64,000 bases of DNA from Klebsiella quasipneumoniae subsp. quasipneumoniae (GCF_020525925.1 NZ_CP084876.1:4464001-4528000); one strand, 5' to 3'; numbered from the stretch's first letter, positions 48,711 to 58,981 are shown. Notes: a model not told the origin generated them from the sequence alone. Program-made: numbers and translations.

Positions 48711-50051
48711 ATGACTAACATGAGCCAGGCTCCGGCGACGGAGAAAAAGGGCGTAAGCGACCTGCTGGGATTTAAAATCTTCGGCATGCCGTTACCCCTT
48801 TATGCGTTTGCGTTAATTACGCTATTACTTTCCCACTTCTTTAATGCGTTACCCACCGACCTGGTTGGCGGCTTTGCCATTATGTTTATTATCGGCGCCA
48901 TCTTTGGCGAGATTGGCAAGCGGCTGCCGATATTTAATAAATATATTGGCGGCGCGCCGGTGATGATCTTCCTCGTCGCCGCTTATTTCGTTTACGCAGG
49001 CATTTTTACCCAAAAAGAAATTGATGCAATCACTAATGTGATGGATAAAAGCAACTTCCTGAACTTATTCATCGCAGTTTTGATAACTGGCGCCATTCTC
49101 TCGGTTAACCGTAAACTGCTGTTGAAATCGCTGCTGGGTTATATTCCGACGATCCTTATGGGGATCCTCGGCGCATCTATCTTCGGGATTATCATCGGCC
49201 TGTGCTTCGGTATTTCCGTAGACCGCATCATGATGCTGTACGTCCTGCCGATTATGGGCGGCGGCAACGGCGCAGGCGCGGTTCCGCTGTCTGAAATTTA
49301 TCACTCCGTCACCGGCCGCTCCCGTGAAGAGTACTACTCCACCGCGATTGCCATTCTGACCATCGCCAATATCTTCGCCATCGTTTTTGCCGCGCTGCTC
49401 GATATTATCGGTAAAAAACACACCTGGCTGAGCGGGGAAGGCGAACTGGTACGTAAAGCCTCCTTTAAAGTTGATGATGATGAAAAAGCAGGCCAGATTA
49501 CCCATCGCGAAACGGCAGTCGGCCTGGTGCTCGCCACCACCTGTTTCCTGCTGGCCTACGTCATTGCCAAGAAAATTTTGCCAAGCATTGGCGGTGTCTC
49601 AATCCACTATTTCGCCTGGATGGTGCTGATCGTCGCGGCGCTGAACGCTTCCGGCCTCTGCTCGCCGGAGATCAAAGCCGGGGCCAAACGCCTGTCTGAC
49701 TTCTTCTCTAAGCAGCTGCTGTGGGTACTGATGGTCGGGGTCGGCGTGTGCTACACCGACCTGCAGGAAATTATCGACGCGATTACCTTCGCGAACGTCA
49801 TCATCGCTGCGGTAATCGTCGTGGGTGCTGTCGTCGGGGCGGCCATCGGCGGCTGGATGATTGGCTTCTTCCCGATCGAATCCGCCATCACCGCAGGCCT
49901 GTGCATGGCTAACCGCGGCGGCTCAGGCGACCTGGAAGTGCTCTCTGCCTGTAACCGTATGAATCTTATCTCTTATGCGCAAATCTCCTCCCGTCTGGGC
50001 GGCGGTATTGTGCTGGTCATCGCCAGCATTGTGTTCGGCATGATGATGTAA
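48711..50051 (+). CDS. citS: Sodium/citrate symporter CitS
   Basis: A 446-residue transporter of the 2-hydroxycarboxylate family, the length of K. pneumoniae CitS. It imports citrate with Na+ under anaerobic conditions. The two re-entrant loop motifs are visible: PIMGGGNGAGAVPLSEIYH, and NRGGSGDLEVLSACNRM near the C-terminus followed by ISSRLGGG. The start MTNMSQAPATEKKG at 48711 is used; seven upstream in-frame residues are rejected. First gene of citS–oadGAB–citAB; it uses the Na+ gradient made by OadGAB. Confidence 0.97.
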   Translation: MTNMSQAPATEKKGVSDLLGFKIFGMPLPLYAFALITLLLSHFFNALPTDLVGGFAIMFIIGAIFGEIGKRLPIFNKYIGGAPVMIFLVAAYFVYAGIFTQKEIDAITNVMDKSNFLNLFIAVLITGAILSVNRKLLLKSLLGYIPTILMGILGASIFGIIIGLCFGISVDRIMMLYVLPIMGGGNGAGAVPLSEIYHSVTGRSREEYYSTAIAILTIANIFAIVFAALLDIIGKKHTWLSGEGELVRKASFKVDDDEKAGQITHRETAVGLVLATTCFLLAYVIAKKILPSIGGVSIHYFAWMVLIVAALNASGLCSPEIKAGAKRLSDFFSKQLLWVLMVGVGVCYTDLQEIIDAITFANVIIAAVIVVGAVVGAAIGGWMIGFFPIESAITAGLCMANRGGSGDLEVLSACNRMNLISYAQISSRLGGGIVLVIASIVFGMMM

Positions 50052-50211
50052 CCAACACGCACGATGGCGATGTTTGAGCGTCAACCACAGCGATGCCAGT
50101 TAGGGGCCAGAGCCGGGGGCGGCTTCGGGAAATCCCCCCTACTCCTTAGCCGGAAGTATCGTTTGGTTAACCTTCAAACACGCCGTCGTGCCCTTACTTT
50201 AGGGTCTTTCA

Positions 50212-50463
50212 ATGACTGAAGCTGTACTGCTGGGTGAAGGCTTCACCCTGATGTGCCTCGGCATGGGGTTCGTGCTGGCGTTTCTGTTTCTGCTGATTTT
50301 CGCCATCCAGGGGATGTCCGCCGCCGTCAACCGCTTCTTCCCCGAACCGGCTGCGGCGCCGAAAGCGACGCCACTGCCCGCCGTTGCGCCCGCCGGCGAC
50401 TTCGCCCGCTTAACGCCGGCGATTGTCGCCGCCATTCACCACCACCGCCGTCTTCACCCTTAA
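50212..50463 (+). CDS. oadG: Oxaloacetate decarboxylase gamma subunit OadG
   Basis: An 83-residue membrane protein with one N-terminal TM helix ([29 protein letters not shown]) and a soluble tail ending in His-rich [11 protein letters not shown], which binds Zn2+ in the K. pneumoniae protein. OadG anchors OadA to OadB. The 160-bp gap after citS holds no gene; oadA follows after 15 bp. Confidence 0.93.
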   Translation: MTEAVLLGEGFTLMCLGMGFVLAFLFLLIFAIQGMSAAVNRFFPEPAAAPKATPLPAVAPAGDFARLTPAIVAAIHHHRRLHP

Positions 50464-50478
50464 TTCACGGAGGAATTC

Positions 50479-52248
50479 ATGACCGTTGCCATTACCGATG
50501 TCGTCCTGCGCGACGCCCACCAGTCCCTGTTCGCCACCCGTCTGCGTCTCGACGATATGCTCCCCGTCGCCGCTCAGCTTGACGACGTCGGCTACCGCTC
50601 GCTGGAGTGCTGGGGCGGCGCCACCTTCGACGCCTGCATCCGCTTCCTCGGCGAGGACCCGTGGGTCCGCCTGCGCGAGCTGAAAAAGGCGATGCCGAAA
50701 ACCCCGCTGCAGATGCTGCTCCGCGGCCAGAACCTGCTCGGCTATCGTCACTACGCCGACGACGTGGTCGAACGCTTCGTGGAGCGCGCCGTCAAAAACG
50801 GCATGGACGTCTTCCGCGTCTTCGACGCCATGAACGACCCGCGCAACATGCAGGCCGCCCTGCAGGCGGTCCGCAGCCACGGCGCCCACGCCCAGGGCAC
50901 CCTGAGCTACACCACCAGCCCGGCCCACACCCTGCAGACCTGGCTCGACCTCACCGAACAGCTGCTGGAGACCGGCGTCGACTCCATCGCGATTAAAGAC
51001 ATGTCCGGCATTCTCACCCCCGGCGCCGCCTTTGAGCTGGTCAGCGAAATCAAGAAGCGCTATGACGTCAGGCTGCACCTGCATGCTCATGCCACCACCG
51101 GCATGGCGGAGATGGCCCTGCTGAAGGCCATTGAAGCCGGCGTCGACGGCGTCGATACCGCCATTTCCTCGATGAGCGCCACCTACGGCCACCCGGCCAC
51201 CGAAGCGCTGGTGGCCACCCTCGCCGGCACGAAATATGACACCGGGCTGGATATCCACAAGCTGGAGAGCATCGCGGCGTATTTCCGCGAGGTGCGTAAG
51301 AAGTACCACGCCTTCGAGGGCCAGCTGAAGGGCACCGACAGCCGCATTCTGGTGGCCCAGGTGCCGGGCGGGATGCTCACCAACCTCGAAAGCCAGCTGA
51401 AGCAGCAGAACGCCGCGGAAAAACTCGACCAGGTGCTGACGGAAATCCCCCGCGTGCGCGAGGACCTCGGCTTCATCCCGCTGGTCACCCCGACCTCGCA
51501 GATTGTCGGCACCCAGGCGGTGCTCAACGTGCTGACCGGCGAGCGCTACAAAACCATCGCGAAGGAGACCGCCGGTATTCTGAAAGGTGAATACGGCCGC
51601 ACCCCGGCGCCGGTGAACGCCGCCCTGCAGGCGCGGGTGCTGGACGGCGCTGAGGCCATCACCTGCCGCCCGGCGGACCTGCTGAAGCCGGAGCTGGCGC
51701 AGCTGGAAGCCGATGTGAAGCGCCAGGCGCAGGAGAAGAATATTCAGCTGGCGGAGAACGCCATCGACGATGTGCTCACCGTGGCCCTGTTCCCGCAGCC
51801 CGGCCTGAAGTTCCTCGAAAACCGCCATAACCCGGCGGCCTTTGAACCGGTGCCGCAGCTGGAAGCCGCGCAGCCTGCTCCTGCCCCGGTAAAAGCCGCC
51901 GCCTCCGGTATCTACACCGTGGAAGTGGAAGGCAAAGCCTTTGTGGTGAAGGTCAGCGACGGCGGCGACGTCAGCCAGCTGACGGCGGCCACCCCGTCTT
52001 CCGCACCGGTTCCTGCCGCCGCCCCGGCCGGCGCCGGCACCCCGGTCACCGCGCCGCTGGCGGGCACTATCTGGAAAGTGATTGCAGGCGAGGGTCAGAG
52101 CGTGGCCGAAGGCGAGGTGCTGCTGATTCTGGAAGCCATGAAGATGGAGACCGAAATCCGCGCCGCCCGGGCCGGGACCGTCCGCGGTATCGCGGTGAAA
52201 GCCGGCGATGCGGTGGCGGTCGGCGACACCCTGCTGCAGCTGGCGTAA
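50479..52248 (+). CDS. oadA: Oxaloacetate decarboxylase alpha subunit OadA (biotin-containing)
   Basis: A 589-residue carboxyltransferase. The TIM-barrel domain with metal site ([31 protein letters not shown]) is followed by a PASTA-like/association region, a Pro/Ala-rich linker (about residues 470–520) and a C-terminal biotinyl domain with the biotinylated Lys in EAMKMET. It transfers CO2 from oxaloacetate to biotin. The linker is shorter than the published K. pneumoniae OadA as I remember it. Codon use is extremely GC- and C-rich compared with citS and citA, which creates a 709-codon antisense shadow frame. Confidence 0.96.
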   Translation: MTVAITDVVLRDAHQSLFATRLRLDDMLPVAAQLDDVGYRSLECWGGATFDACIRFLGEDPWVRLRELKKAMPKTPLQMLLRGQNLLGYRHYADDVVERFVERAVKNGMDVFRVFDAMNDPRNMQAALQAVRSHGAHAQGTLSYTTSPAHTLQTWLDLTEQLLETGVDSIAIKDMSGILTPGAAFELVSEIKKRYDVRLHLHAHATTGMAEMALLKAIEAGVDGVDTAISSMSATYGHPATEALVATLAGTKYDTGLDIHKLESIAAYFREVRKKYHAFEGQLKGTDSRILVAQVPGGMLTNLESQLKQQNAAEKLDQVLTEIPRVREDLGFIPLVTPTSQIVGTQAVLNVLTGERYKTIAKETAGILKGEYGRTPAPVNAALQARVLDGAEAITCRPADLLKPELAQLEADVKRQAQEKNIQLAENAIDDVLTVALFPQPGLKFLENRHNPAAFEPVPQLEAAQPAPAPVKAAASGIYTVEVEGKAFVVKVSDGGDVSQLTAATPSSAPVPAAAPAGAGTPVTAPLAGTIWKVIAGEGQSVAEGEVLLILEAMKMETEIRAARAGTVRGIAVKAGDAVAVGDTLLQLA

Positions 52249-52263
52249 CGACGAGGAGCGGAA

Positions 52264-53565
52264 ATGGAAAGTCTGAACGCCCTGATTCAGGGGATGGGGC
52301 TGATGCACCTGGGGTTCGGCCAGGCGGTGATGCTGCTGGTCAGCCTGCTGCTGCTCTGGCTGGCGATTGCGAAGAAGTTCGAGCCGCTGCTGCTGCTGCC
52401 GATTGGCTTCGGCGGCCTGCTGTCGAACATCCCGGAGGCCGGCCTGGCGCTGAGCGCCCTGGAGAGCCTGCTGGCCCACCACGACCCGGCGCAGCTGGCG
52501 GTGATTGCCGCGAAGCTCCACTGCGCGCCGGACGTCCACGCCATTAAGGAGGCGCTGGCCCTGGCCCTGCCGTCGGTGCAGGGGCAGATGGAGAGCCTGG
52601 CGGTGGACATGGGCTACTCCGCCGGGGTGCTGGCCATCTTCTATAAGGTGGCGATTGGCTCGGGCATCGCGCCGCTGGTGATTTTTATGGGCGTCGGGGC
52701 GATGACCGACTTCGGCCCGCTGCTGGCCAACCCGCGCACCCTGCTGCTGGGGGCGGCGGCGCAGTTCGGTATCTTCGCCACCGTCCTCGGGGCGCTGACA
52801 CTCAACTACTTCGGCCTGATTTCGTTCACCCTGCCGCAGGCGGCGGCCATCGGCATCATCGGCGGCGCCGACGGCCCGACGGCCATCTACCTGTCGGGCA
52901 AGCTGGCGCCGGAGCTGCTGGGGGCCATCGCGGTGGCCGCCTACTCCTACATGGCGCTGGTGCCGCTGATCCAGCCGCCGATCATGAAGGCGCTGACCAC
53001 GGATAAGGAGCGGAAGATCCGCATGGTGCAGCTGCGTACGGTGAGTAAGCGGGAGAAGATCCTCTTCCCGGCGGTGCTGTTGCTGCTGGTGGCGCTCCTG
53101 CTGCCGGACGCCGCGCCGCTGCTGGGGATGTTCTGCTTCGGCAACCTGATGCGCGAGAGCGGGGTGGTGGAGCGGCTGAGCGATACGGTGCAGAACGCGC
53201 TGATCAACATCGTGACCATCTTCCTCGGGCTGTCGGTGGGGGCCAAGCTGGTGGCGGACAAGTTCCTGCAGCCGCAGACCCTGGGGATCCTGCTGCTGGG
53301 GGTAATCGCCTTCTGCGTGGGGACCGCCGCCGGGGTGCTGATGGCGAAGCTGCTGAACAGGTTCAGTAAGAACCCGATCAATCCGCTGATCGGTTCAGCC
53401 GGGGTGTCGGCGGTGCCGATGGCGGCAAGGGTGTCGAACAAGGTGGGTCTGGAAGCGGACGGGCAGAACTTCCTGCTGATGCACGCGATGGGCCCGAACG
53501 TGGCGGGGGTGATCGGCTCGGCGATCGCCGCCGGGGTGATGCTCAAGTACGTGCTGGCGATGTAG
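52264..53565 (+). CDS. oadB: Oxaloacetate decarboxylase beta subunit OadB (Na+ pump)
   Basis: A 433-residue integral membrane protein that decarboxylates carboxybiotin and pumps Na+ outward. Family segments [46 protein letters not shown] and [19 protein letters not shown] include the conserved Asp and Asn/Ser residues needed for Na+ transport. GAGGAGCGGAA precedes the ATG after a 15-bp gap from oadA. It closes the Na+ cycle with CitS. Confidence 0.96.
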   Translation: MESLNALIQGMGLMHLGFGQAVMLLVSLLLLWLAIAKKFEPLLLLPIGFGGLLSNIPEAGLALSALESLLAHHDPAQLAVIAAKLHCAPDVHAIKEALALALPSVQGQMESLAVDMGYSAGVLAIFYKVAIGSGIAPLVIFMGVGAMTDFGPLLANPRTLLLGAAAQFGIFATVLGALTLNYFGLISFTLPQAAAIGIIGGADGPTAIYLSGKLAPELLGAIAVAAYSYMALVPLIQPPIMKALTTDKERKIRMVQLRTVSKREKILFPAVLLLLVALLLPDAAPLLGMFCFGNLMRESGVVERLSDTVQNALINIVTIFLGLSVGAKLVADKFLQPQTLGILLLGVIAFCVGTAAGVLMAKLLNRFSKNPINPLIGSAGVSAVPMAARVSNKVGLEADGQNFLLMHAMGPNVAGVIGSAIAAGVMLKYVLAM

Positions 53566-53577
53566 GCCGGCGTCCTC

Positions 53578-53609
53578 CCCGGAGGCGTGGCCGTTGCCCC
53601 GCCTCCGGG
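53578..53609. terminator. Hairpin between oadB and citA
   Basis: CCCGGAGGC and GCCTCCGGG form a 9-bp perfect stem with a 14-nt loop, 12 bp after oadB. It lacks a T-run and lies in a 150-bp gap inside the citS operon. It may lower read-through into citAB or protect oadB mRNA. Confidence 0.5.
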
Positions 53610-53715
53610 TCAGGATTAACAACGCCCCTTTTCCATCGATCACTTTTCTGAAATTAGCGGTTCTGTGCGCCATCTGCGGGTTCTCGGGCCGCGAAACGGG
53701 GAAACTAATCATTTA

Positions 53716-55359
53716 ATGTCTATTGGCACTATGTATACCCGAAAAATCACCCACTGGTTTGCCAGGCGATCGTTTCAGAATCGCATCTTCCTGCTGATCT
53801 TATTCACCTCGACGATCGTTATGCTGGCGATGTCATGGTATCTGACCGACATTACCGAAGAGCGTCTGCATTACCAGGTCGGGCAGCGAGCGCTGATTCA
53901 GGCAATGCAGATTTCGGCGATGCCGGAGCTGGTCGAGGCGGTTCAGAAACGCGACCTCGCCAGAATCAAAGCGCTTATCGACCCCATGCGTTCGTTCTCC
54001 GACGCCACCTATATCACCGTCGGTGATGCTAACGGCCAGCGCCTCTATCACGTCAACCCTGATGAAATCGGCAAATCGATGGAGGGCGGCGACAGCGATG
54101 AAGCACTATTAAACGCGAAAAGCTACGTGTCAGTGCGCAAAGGCTCGCTGGGCTCCTCGCTGCGCGGTAAATCACCGATTCAGGACGAGACCGGCAAGGT
54201 GCTTGGCATTGTGTCGGTAGGCTATACCATTGAACAGTTAGAGAACTGGCTCAGCCTGCAGATAAGCTCGCTGCTGATCCCGATGGCGATCATGTTACTG
54301 CTCCTGCTCTACTGCGCCCGCCGCTTCTCGTTGCATATCAAAAAGCAGATGCTGAATATGGAACCCCAACAGCTGTCGCAGCTGTTGATCCAGCAAAGCG
54401 TATTGTTTGAATCCGTGTTCGAAGGGCTTATCGCCATCGACTCCCGTTACAAGATCACCGCGATTAATCAGACTGCCCGCCGGTTGCTCAACCTGAGCCA
54501 ACCGGAAACGACGCTTATCGGTAAAGGGATCAGCAGCGTGATTTCGCAGGAGGCTTTCTTCTACGATGCGCCGCAGACCAATAAAAAAGACGAGATCGTC
54601 ACCTTCAATCAGATCAAAGTGATCGCCAGCCGGATGGCGGTGATCTTAAATAATGAGCCACAGGGCTGGGTGATCAGCTTTCGTAGTAAAGACGATATCA
54701 ACACCCTCAGCCTGCAGCTTAGCCAGGTACAACAATATGCCGATAACCTGCGCGCCGTGCAGCATGAGCATCGCAATCTGATCTCCACCATCGCCGGCCT
54801 GCTGTTTCTTAAACGCTACGATCATGCGCTGGATCTGATCCAACAGCAGTCGGAAAGTCACCAGAAGGTCATCGATTTTATCGCGCGTAATTTCCAGGAC
54901 AACCACCTGGCCGGGCTGTTGATCGGCAAATATTACCGGGCCAAAGAGCTTGGACTTGAGCTGATTTTCGATCCGGCCTGCTTCGTCGACAGATTACCCA
55001 CCGCCCTTTCTCACAACGAATGGATCTCGATCGTGGGGAATCTGCTTGATAACGCCTACAATGCCAGCCTGCAACAGCCGCAGGGCTCAAGGCAGATAGA
55101 GTGCCTAATCAACAGTGACGGCCACGAGGTGATTATCGAGGTCGCCGATCAGGGATGCGGCATTGACGAGACGCTGCGCGATCGGATCTTCGAGCGCGGC
55201 GTCACCAGCAGCGTCAGCAAAGATCATGGCATCGGACTCTGGCTGGTTCGCAGCTACGTGGAACAGGCAGGCGGCAGCATCGTCGTCGAAAATAACATTC
55301 CTTTTGGCAGCATCTTTACTCTTTATATTCCCCTGACCCGAGATGAACATCATGGATAG
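53716..55359 (+). CDS. citA: Citrate sensor histidine kinase CitA
   Basis: A 547-residue membrane kinase, the length of K. pneumoniae CitA. TM1 lies at about residues 22–43. The periplasmic PAS-like citrate-binding domain has its ligand residues in place: Thr101, Arg109, His112 (RLYH), Arg150 and Lys152 (T58, R66, H69, R107, K109 of the CitAP construct). TM2, a cytoplasmic PAS domain, the phosphoacceptor region VQHEHRNLISTIAGLLFL and a kinase domain with NLLDNAYNAS and KDHGIGLWLV follow. The start MSIGTMYTRKITHW at 53716 is used. It overlaps citB by 8 nt. Confidence 0.96.
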   Translation: MSIGTMYTRKITHWFARRSFQNRIFLLILFTSTIVMLAMSWYLTDITEERLHYQVGQRALIQAMQISAMPELVEAVQKRDLARIKALIDPMRSFSDATYITVGDANGQRLYHVNPDEIGKSMEGGDSDEALLNAKSYVSVRKGSLGSSLRGKSPIQDETGKVLGIVSVGYTIEQLENWLSLQISSLLIPMAIMLLLLLYCARRFSLHIKKQMLNMEPQQLSQLLIQQSVLFESVFEGLIAIDSRYKITAINQTARRLLNLSQPETTLIGKGISSVISQEAFFYDAPQTNKKDEIVTFNQIKVIASRMAVILNNEPQGWVISFRSKDDINTLSLQLSQVQQYADNLRAVQHEHRNLISTIAGLLFLKRYDHALDLIQQQSESHQKVIDFIARNFQDNHLAGLLIGKYYRAKELGLELIFDPACFVDRLPTALSHNEWISIVGNLLDNAYNASLQQPQGSRQIECLINSDGHEVIIEVADQGCGIDETLRDRIFERGVTSSVSKDHGIGLWLVRSYVEQAGGSIVVENNIPFGSIFTLYIPLTRDEHHG

Positions 55360-56056
55360 CATCACCACTCTTATCGTTGAAGACGAACCTATGCTGGCGG
55401 AGATCCTGGTGGATAACATCAAACAGTTTCCCCAGTTCGACGTCATTGGCATTGCGGATAAACTCGAGAGCGCCAGGAAACAACTCAGACTGTATCAACC
55501 GCAGCTGATCCTGCTGGATAATTTCTTACCTGACGGCAAAGGTATCGACCTGATCCGCCATGCGGTCAGTACCCATTACAAGGGGCGGATTATCTTTATT
55601 ACCGCTGATAATCATATGGATACCATCAGCGAAGCACTGCGCCTGGGGGTGTTCGACTATCTGATTAAGCCGGTGCACTATCAGCGCCTGCAGCACACCC
55701 TGGAGCGCTTCGCTCGCTATCGCAGCTCGCTGCGTTCCAGCGAACAGGCCAGCCAGATCCACGTCGATGCGCTGTTTAATATTCAGGCTCGGGAACAGAC
55801 GGAACCGGCCAGCGCACCGCTACGCGGGATCGATGAAAGCACCTTTCAGCGCGTACTCCAGCTGTTTGCCGACACGGGGGTGGTGCATACCGCCGACTCG
55901 CTGGCGCGTATCCTTGGCAGCAGCAAAACCACCGCCCGCCGTTATCTGGAACAAGGGGTGAAGAACGACTTTCTGGAAGCGGAAATCAGCTACGGCAAGG
56001 TTGGTCGACCGGAGCGTATTTATCGCGGCAAACAGACCTCCCCTGAGCAGGTCTGA
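55352..56056 (+). CDS. citB: Response regulator CitB
   Basis: A 234-residue response regulator, the length of K. pneumoniae CitB. The receiver domain has acidic pocket VEDEP, phosphoacceptor Asp56 in LLDNFLPDG and conserved Lys in LIKPVHY. The C-terminal winged helix-turn-helix contains ARILGSSKTTARRYLEQGV. It activates both citC and citS operons when citrate is present. It ends 5 bp from the convergent gene at 56062, so no terminator is visible between them. Confidence 0.96.
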   Translation: MDSITTLIVEDEPMLAEILVDNIKQFPQFDVIGIADKLESARKQLRLYQPQLILLDNFLPDGKGIDLIRHAVSTHYKGRIIFITADNHMDTISEALRLGVFDYLIKPVHYQRLQHTLERFARYRSSLRSSEQASQIHVDALFNIQAREQTEPASAPLRGIDESTFQRVLQLFADTGVVHTADSLARILGSSKTTARRYLEQGVKNDFLEAEISYGKVGRPERIYRGKQTSPEQV

Positions 56057-56061
56057 AACGT

Positions 56062-56691
56062 TTACGCCAGGGAATAGCTGACCACCAGCCGCCCCTTCTT
56101 CATCTTAATCTGACTGATAAGAATGTCGCCCAGCTCCGCCAGGCGGGCGACATGTGTGCCACCGCAGGGATAGGCGGGCAGTTCGCCAAACCCCACCATG
56201 CGCAAACCCTCAGCGAAGATCACCTGACGCGGGAGGTCCTGCGCCTGCCATGCCTTCACCTGGCTCAACAGCGCGCTGGCGTCGGGTATCACGGCGTGGT
56301 TCCCGCCGGTGAAAGCGATCCGCCCCTCGCCAGGCCAGTGGTGCGCTTTCACCGGTTGCCAGCCAAGCTGTTCGCCCGCCAGGCCAAGCAGGTGGCCGGC
56401 GGAATGCAGGCGGGCATGCAGGTGTCTCGCGGAGGCATCTATTCTCATCTCCACTTCACCGAGGGGAAGCGGTTGCGACAGAATATGCAGCACGCTGTCG
56501 CCGCGCACAATAACCGTCTCAACGGCCTGACCAGCTATCCAGCCGCGATCCGCCGGTTGACCGCCCCCTTGCGGGTGAAACAGCGTCCGATCCAGTTCGA
56601 TGGCGTAGCGGCCATCCGCTTCCGCAGTGCAGGCGATGATCTGGGCGCGCCCATCAGTAGCGTCGCTGGTGTAATAAACCCGTTCAGTCAT
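56062..56691 (-). CDS. AlaX-type alanyl-tRNA editing protein
   Basis: A 209-residue free-standing editing domain related to the AlaRS editing domain. The motif FHPQGGGQPADRG (residues 38–50), the zinc-binding HARLH (92–96) in HLHARLHSAGH, and the second metal motif YPCGGTHVARL near the C-terminus are all present. Such proteins hydrolyse Ser- or Gly-mischarged tRNA-Ala. Divergent from the LysR gene at 56784, so the two may be functionally linked; the substrate is inferred from the family only. Confidence 0.88.
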   Translation of the reverse strand: MTERVYYTSDATDGRAQIIACTAEADGRYAIELDRTLFHPQGGGQPADRGWIAGQAVETVIVRGDSVLHILSQPLPLGEVEMRIDASARHLHARLHSAGHLLGLAGEQLGWQPVKAHHWPGEGRIAFTGGNHAVIPDASALLSQVKAWQAQDLPRQVIFAEGLRMVGFGELPAYPCGGTHVARLAELGDILISQIKMKKGRLVVSYSLA

Positions 56692-56783
56692 AGTGATTCT
56701 CCTCTCTGTCCGCCCAGTATATTATTAATACCGACAGCGATAATCCTATCACCAGCCAATGCACTCTTGCTCCGGGAGCACAA

Positions 56784-57713
56784 ATGAATCTCAGCCTCCT
56801 GCCCGACCTTGCCCTTTTCGTCCAGATCGTCGACCAGGGCAGCTTCTCCGCCGTCGCCCGCCAGAGCGGCATTACCCCTTCCGCCGTTAGCCGCAGCGTG
56901 TCGCGGCTGGAGCGAGAGATGGGCTGCAAACTGCTGCAGCGTACCACCCGCAAGCTGCGTCTGAGCGATGCCGGGGAAACGGTGTATCAGCATGCCCAGC
57001 AGATGCTGGAAGCGGCGCGACAGGCGATGGATTCCGCCGGCAGTCGCCAAACGGTCGCCCAGGGAAAGCTGACGCTCAGCGTACCGAAAGCCGTCGGCCG
57101 CTTCGTGATCCATCCGCTGATGATGGCGTTTTTTCAGCGTTACCCGCAGGTTGACGTCTGCCTGCGGCTGGAAGATCGCCCTCTGGATTTTATCGATGAC
57201 GGTATCGATCTGGCGTTACGCATCACCGATACCCCCTCGCCCGGTCTGCATGGCAAACCGTTGATGCCAGTCACGCACGTTATCTGCGCCACTGAGGTCT
57301 ATTTACAGCGCCACGGTATGCCGCGCACGCCGCAGGAACTGCGCGCGCACAGCTGCATCAGCCTTGGCGAAACGCCCGCCGACGCGCGCTGGAAGTTCCG
57401 TCGGGAAGGGAAAACCGAAACGGTGCAAACATACGGGCGGTACGCCGCCAACCATACCGCCGTGCGCCTCGACGCGGTCAGGCAGCATTTAGGGATCGGC
57501 AGCCTGCCGCTGTTCACCGCCCGCGAGGCGCTGGCGAATGGCGACATCGTGCAGGTGCTGCCCGAATGGGAATTTATCAGCAGCTACTCCGGCGATCTGT
57601 GGCTGCTCTGGGCGGGAGATAAGCATATGCCCGCCAGAATGCGGGCGATGATTGATTATCTCAGCGAGACGGTGCCGGCGCTGAACGCAGGCAGCATAGC
57701 GCCAGCGAAATAA
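56784..57713 (+). CDS. LysR-family transcriptional regulator
   Basis: A 309-residue LysR protein of the CrgA/AaeR-like subgroup. The N-terminal winged helix (residues 1–62) reads LPDLALFVQIVDQGSFSAVARQSGITPSAVSRSVSRLE. The C-terminal substrate-binding domain includes DDGIDLALRITDTPSPGL. Its position divergent from the AlaX-type gene suggests it may regulate that gene. The ligand is unknown. Its 3' end overlaps the convergent DUF805 gene by 53 nt. Confidence 0.9.
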   Translation: MNLSLLPDLALFVQIVDQGSFSAVARQSGITPSAVSRSVSRLEREMGCKLLQRTTRKLRLSDAGETVYQHAQQMLEAARQAMDSAGSRQTVAQGKLTLSVPKAVGRFVIHPLMMAFFQRYPQVDVCLRLEDRPLDFIDDGIDLALRITDTPSPGLHGKPLMPVTHVICATEVYLQRHGMPRTPQELRAHSCISLGETPADARWKFRREGKTETVQTYGRYAANHTAVRLDAVRQHLGIGSLPLFTAREALANGDIVQVLPEWEFISSYSGDLWLLWAGDKHMPARMRAMIDYLSETVPALNAGSIAPAK

Positions 57714-58026
57714 CCGCAAACCACGGAATGATAACCCCCAGCACGAACCAGAGCCCGGAGCGGCCGATATCATGCATCCGCCGGCAGCCGATCGCCAGCA
57801 GAGGGAGAGTCATCAGCAGCAACCACAGCGCAGCAAAGGGAATAACAACAAAACTGAGGATGCCGTATTGAGGGTTAAAGCTGGTTGCCAGCCACCAGAC
57901 GGCCAGCGGCGCGCTGGCGATCAGTATATTGATAAGAAAAAACGTCCAGAACTGCTGTCGGCTGGCCCGGCCGCTAAAATTAAAGGTCTCTTTCCAGCCG
58001 CTTAAATACGCCTGTCCATAGGTCAT
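57661..58026 (-). CDS. DUF805-family inner-membrane protein
   Basis: A 121-residue protein with the DUF805 pattern: N-terminal amphipathic segment SGWKETFNFSGRASRQQFW, three to four hydrophobic helices, and the CRRMHDIGRSGLWF motif before the last helix. The function is unknown. The start MTYGQAYLSGWKET at 58026 has AGGAGAGAAGTG upstream; a longer in-frame extension lies within rihC. The 3' end overlaps the convergent LysR gene by 53 nt. Confidence 0.88.
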   Translation of the reverse strand: MTYGQAYLSGWKETFNFSGRASRQQFWTFFLINILIASAPLAVWWLATSFNPQYGILSFVVIPFAALWLLLMTLPLLAIGCRRMHDIGRSGLWFVLGVIIPWFAVISLALCCLRSAPAPSR

Positions 58027-58055
58027 CACTTCTCTCCTTGAAGATTGGGTGAGTA

Positions 58056-58970
58056 TCACGGCGCCAGGGCGATCACCTCCGCCGCCCAGCGCTGAAACCC
58101 GTCGACATCGATATCCAGCGCCACCTGGGCATTGGCCGGCTGGCCCAGTCGCCCTTCGATATCCACCACCGTGGCGCCGGCGGTCCAGGTTCCCTGCGTC
58201 TCCACCGCCACAAAACACGGCTGTAGGGTGAACAGTTCCGGGCGGACCAGCCATGCGATAGCGCAGAGATCGTGCATTCTCAGACCACTACTCATGCTGC
58301 CGCTACGATAGTGGCTAAACAGCGCATGGAGCATTTTACCGGTCTGATTCAGCGTCGGCAGGGTCGCCAGATAATCCGCCGTCAGCAGCGCCCGATTGGT
58401 GACGTCCAGCCCGCACATGATAATCTCCAGCCCGCTGTGGAAGACTTTCGCGGCGGCTTCCGGGTCGATGGCAATATTGAATTCGGCATTCGGCGTAAAG
58501 TTGCCCCGGCCCGCCGAGCCGCCCATGATCACCAGCCGGCGAATGTTGAACAGGCATTCCGGATACTGGGTCAGCAGCAGCGCAATATTGGTCAATGGGC
58601 CAATCGCCACCAGAGTGATCGGCTCGGCAGCATGCATCAGCGCATCGCGGATCGCCTGGAAGGCCGGCTTCGCCAGCGGCTGCCGGTGATGCTCAACAAA
58701 GTCATACCCTTCCATACCGGATTCGCCATGCACCGAGGCGGCATCGCGCAGGGGACGCACCAGCGGCATCGAGGCGCCCTGCGCCAGCGGCACATCGGCA
58801 TGCCAGAAGTGCAGCAGCTGCAGCGCGTTACGGGTCGTCTTCTCTACCGAGACATTGCCCGCCACGGTGGTCATCAGTTGCAGATCCAGCTCAGGGGCGA
58901 ACAGCGCCGCGGCAATAGCGGCAGCATCGTCGATGCCCGGGTCTGTATCAAGAATGATCGGTAAGCGCAT
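58056..58970 (-). CDS. rihC: Ribonucleoside hydrolase RihC
   Basis: A 304-residue nucleoside hydrolase matching E. coli RihC. It cleaves purine and pyrimidine ribonucleosides to base and ribose. The Ca2+-binding motif [18 protein letters not shown] is at residues 6–23, and [15 protein letters not shown] and [25 protein letters not shown] are conserved. In E. coli rihC is next to ispH on one side and dapB on the other; here the citrate island and three further genes separate it from dapB. Confidence 0.95.
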   Translation of the reverse strand: MRLPIILDTDPGIDDAAAIAAALFAPELDLQLMTTVAGNVSVEKTTRNALQLLHFWHADVPLAQGASMPLVRPLRDAASVHGESGMEGYDFVEHHRQPLAKPAFQAIRDALMHAAEPITLVAIGPLTNIALLLTQYPECLFNIRRLVIMGGSAGRGNFTPNAEFNIAIDPEAAAKVFHSGLEIIMCGLDVTNRALLTADYLATLPTLNQTGKMLHALFSHYRSGSMSSGLRMHDLCAIAWLVRPELFTLQPCFVAVETQGTWTAGATVVDIEGRLGQPANAQVALDIDVDGFQRWAAEVIALAP

Positions 58971-58981
58971 GGTTTCTCCCT

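Noticed and set aside
50410..52539. 709-codon open frame antisense to oadA/oadB
   Set aside because: A shadow produced by the extreme third-position GC of oadA; Gly/Arg/His-rich product without recognisable motifs.
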